NCBI GenBank assembly: GCA_964603455.1
Contig: CAZRVL010000035.1
Coordinates: 1 to 20,412 of the forward strand
Direction of reading: 5' to 3'
DNA from: Flemingiibacterium sp964603455
GTDB lineage: Bacteria; Bacillota; Clostridia; Oscillospirales; CAG-272
DNA: 20,412 nucleotides
The notes below the pieces were generated by a model that saw only the letters and a list, made by a program, of their open reading frames with translations, was not told the origin of the DNA and ran no database searches. Of the stretch, positions 18,508 to 20,412 are shown one piece after another (the stretch's first letter is position 1; the number at the start of each line of letters is the position of its first letter). A program made the translations under genes and the position numbers.

Positions 18508-19911
18508 TTGAACAAACGCCGTGCTCATAATTTTGTCGATGAATATTACTGGGATACGCTTGACAATGCGGCGAAGCTGGTTCCGGCTGTGTCGGATACA
18601 CGCGGCTCGAATGTTTTTCGTGTCAGCGCAGTCCTTTGTGACGAGGTAGATCCGAAACTGTTGCAGACTGCACTTGAGCGAGCCTTAGCAGTATTCCCGG
18701 CATTTGCTGTCAGACTCAGAAAGGGACTTTTTTGGTATTATCTCGATGCAAACAGCGAGATACCGAGAGTCCGCGAGGAATTTAATTATCCGTGTGCTCC
18801 AATGGGTTCGCGAGGTGACCGCGGCTTCCTTTTCAGAGTAACATATTATAAAAAACGAATAAATCTTGAAATATTCCATGCGCTGTCGGACGGTATGGGC
18901 GCATCTCAGTTTTTGTATGTATTAGTATGCTATTATTTCAATCTTACAGGTGATATTCCCGAAGAAAAGATACGCGAATACTGCGACAGAGTTGCACGCG
19001 ATTTCGATGAAGACAGCTTCGGACGTATAGTCGGGGAAAATAAAAAGAATATTATCTCGACCGATGACGGGAAAAAACAAGTTGCGGAACAAAAGAATAC
19101 AAAGCCGCCAAAGGATCCCGAAGCCTTCAGATTCGGCGGATACAGCTATGACGGTGTTCGTCTTGGTGTTTTGACACTGCTTCTGCCATCGGATAAGCTG
19201 CTTGTATTGGCGCATGAGCTCGGATGTACTATGAGCGAATATTTAGCCTCACTGCTTATTTGGTCGATATACAATACAGCCTACAGAAGGTCATCAAAGC
19301 GTGACCGACCTATAGTTATAAGTCTTCCGGTCAATCTTCGCGGAATGTTCGATTCAACGACAATGAGAAATTTCTTCGGTCATGTCAACATCTCGGTAAA
19401 GCCCGAGCCTGGCGCGAAACTTGAGGATATAGCTGCGGCGGTAAAGCAGAGCTTTTCGGAATGTCTCAACCGGGAATATTTTGAACGGCAGATCGCGGGA
19501 AATGTCGCTATTGAGAGGATAACGCCGATAAGATTCATCCCTGTGTGGATAAAGGATCTCGTAATGCGCATGATATTTTCAAAAGCCGAGAATAAGTACA
19601 CATTAACGATGTCGAATCTCGGAAGGCTCAAGCTGCCGGATGAAATATGCGATAAGGTCGAGCGAATGGAGATGCTGCTCGGCGGTTCAAGAACTCATCC
19701 CAAAAAGGTGTCGCTCTGTTCCTACGGCAGCACGTTGGCATTGTCCTTTTCCTCAACGATAGACGATAATTCGTTCGAACGATTTGTCACAAAGTATCTG
19801 TCGGAGCAGGGAGTTGAGGTAGTTCTTGTTTCGAACGAAACTCAGCCGCCGACAAAAACGAAAAAGAAGGAGAAAAAAGTCTCATGCGATACTGCAAATA
19901 CTGCGGAGTAA
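18508..19911 (+). CDS. Condensation-fold acyltransferase (alcohol acetyltransferase-like)
   Basis: This 467-aa protein has the HxxxDG active-site motif of CoA- and carrier-dependent acyltransferases: H124-ALS-D128-G129 in LEIFHALSDGMG. The second half begins near residue 215 and contains VISLPVNLRGMF and RNFFGHVNISV, matching the acceptor-side motifs of the NRPS-condensation/alcohol O-acetyltransferase superfamily. The likely reaction is transfer of an acyl group to a hydroxyl or amine; substrates are unknown. No carrier-protein or adenylation domain is near, so it is not part of an NRPS. The C-terminal tail (TKTKKKEKK) is basic and disordered. The start is TTG at 18508 with AAGGAGG 7 nt upstream; no nearby ATG keeps the N-terminal segment. 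It overlaps the next gene by 28 nt, so the two are coupled. Confidence 0.88.
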   Translation: MNKRRAHNFVDEYYWDTLDNAAKLVPAVSDTRGSNVFRVSAVLCDEVDPKLLQTALERALAVFPAFAVRLRKGLFWYYLDANSEIPRVREEFNYPCAPMGSRGDRGFLFRVTYYKKRINLEIFHALSDGMGASQFLYVLVCYYFNLTGDIPEEKIREYCDRVARDFDEDSFGRIVGENKKNIISTDDGKKQVAEQKNTKPPKDPEAFRFGGYSYDGVRLGVLTLLLPSDKLLVLAHELGCTMSEYLASLLIWSIYNTAYRRSSKRDRPIVISLPVNLRGMFDSTTMRNFFGHVNISVKPEPGAKLEDIAAAVKQSFSECLNREYFERQIAGNVAIERITPIRFIPVWIKDLVMRMIFSKAENKYTLTMSNLGRLKLPDEICDKVERMEMLLGGSRTHPKKVSLCSYGSTLALSFSSTIDDNSFERFVTKYLSEQGVEVVLVSNETQPPTKTKKKEKKVSCDTANTAE

Positions 19912-20412
19912 AAATAGCGAGCGATATTGCTTATTGTCCGCTCTGCGATATGGAGACTGTTGAGACCGATGGGGCTTTTGATATGGATTATCCGTATATA
20001 AAGCCGAGACTTACCAAAAGGCTGTTCATAAAATCAACGACTTTCACAGTGCTTGTCGCGATAATACTCAGCTTTTTGATAGATCATCTCCTGCCTTCTT
20101 CGGGAATATGGTATCTTTTGGTATCGGTCGGGCTTCTTTACGGCTGGCTATCTTTCATAACCGTAATGAAAAATCTGAGCGATCCGGGCGCGATAGTTTT
20201 CAGTCAGCTCATACTTATAAGCCTATGTACATCGGCTATAGACCGAATATGTGGATGGTATCGCTGGTCGGTAAACTATGTTATCCCGGGACTGATCGCT
20301 GCTGCGGCGATAGCAATAATTCTTTGTATATCCATTCGTCCGGATAAATTCAGGACGTATACAATATATCAAATGGTCATCGCATTGACGGGCTTTGTAC
20401 CTGTCGTGTTTT
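19884..20412 (+). CDS. Zinc-ribbon multi-pass membrane protein (DUF6320-like), partial at right edge
   Basis: The visible 176 residues start with a zinc ribbon, MRYCKYCG and YCPLCD (Cys4 at residues 4, 7, 19 and 22). At least four hydrophobic helices follow (about 51-68, 73-93, 100-122 and 128-150), with a fifth beginning before the window ends. This layout matches the DUF6320-type proteins that accompany condensation-fold acyltransferases in gut Firmicutes; function is not established. ATG 19884 is inside the acyltransferase gene, with AAGGAG (19867-19872) 11 nt upstream, so translation is probably coupled. The protein may anchor or supply the acyltransferase at the membrane; that is inference. 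The C-terminus lies beyond the window. Confidence 0.83.
   Translation, partial: MRYCKYCGVKIASDIAYCPLCDMETVETDGAFDMDYPYIKPRLTKRLFIKSTTFTVLVAIILSFLIDHLLPSSGIWYLLVSVGLLYGWLSFITVMKNLSDPGAIVFSQLILISLCTSAIDRICGWYRWSVNYVIPGLIAAAAIAIILCISIRPDKFRTYTIYQMVIALTGFVPVVF

Noticed and set aside
1..20412. CRISPR arrays, insertion sequences, prophage genes, rRNA
   Set aside because: No regularly spaced repeats, transposase, integrase or rRNA-like segments were found on reading through both strands.

Overview
The window looks like a chromosomal segment of an uncultured, anaerobic, low-to-mid GC Firmicute, most likely a gut Clostridia member (Oscillospiraceae-like). The grounds are strong AGGAGG-type ribosome sites, several near-perfect TTGACA-17-TATAAT promoters, an oxygen-sensitive glycyl radical enzyme with its activase, TTG starts, and protein types common in clostridia (DUF3343, the ABC-2 permease type, half-size EamA, the acyltransferase plus zinc-ribbon membrane protein pair). 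The taxon is an inference from style; no rRNA or tRNA was seen.

Positions 1-10.9 kb form a carbohydrate or related carbon-source island. A minus-strand operon (TIM-barrel sugar isomerase/epimerase, then a Gfo/Idh/MocA oxidoreductase cut by the left edge) diverges from an AraC-type regulator. A half-size EamA transporter follows. A second minus-strand operon then encodes a Gfo/Idh/MocA oxidoreductase, a radical-SAM glycyl-radical activase and a glycyl radical enzyme, with overlapping genes and a shared 32-bp palindromic terminator. A DUF3343 protein and a class-V aminotransferase (cysteine-desulfurase type) form a small plus-strand pair. The island ends with a minus-strand clan-A-like glycoside hydrolase whose reading frame is broken by one base near its start.

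Positions 11.0-14.5 kb are housekeeping and conserved genes: pgi, a small P-loop protein, a TIM-barrel protein of unknown role and a lipoprotein. pgi and the P-loop gene each have their own promoter. After a large terminator-like hairpin comes an orphan 109-aa protein with a consensus promoter and a structured leader. Next are an ABC exporter pair, a membrane-anchored M23 peptidase resembling SpoIIQ, a shikimate kinase on the opposite strand, and a condensation-fold acyltransferase overlapping a zinc-ribbon membrane protein that runs off the right edge.

The best candidate for an undescribed system is the oxidoreductase/activase/glycyl-radical-enzyme operon together with the nearby epimerase, second oxidoreductase, AraC regulator and transporter. 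The enzyme's presumed thiyl cysteine sits in a GCNW context, not the GCVEP of known eliminases, so its substrate cannot be assigned to a known family. A second point of interest is a 9-bp hairpin that sits between a Shine-Dalgarno sequence and its start codon and, when folded, would bring the two to optimal spacing.
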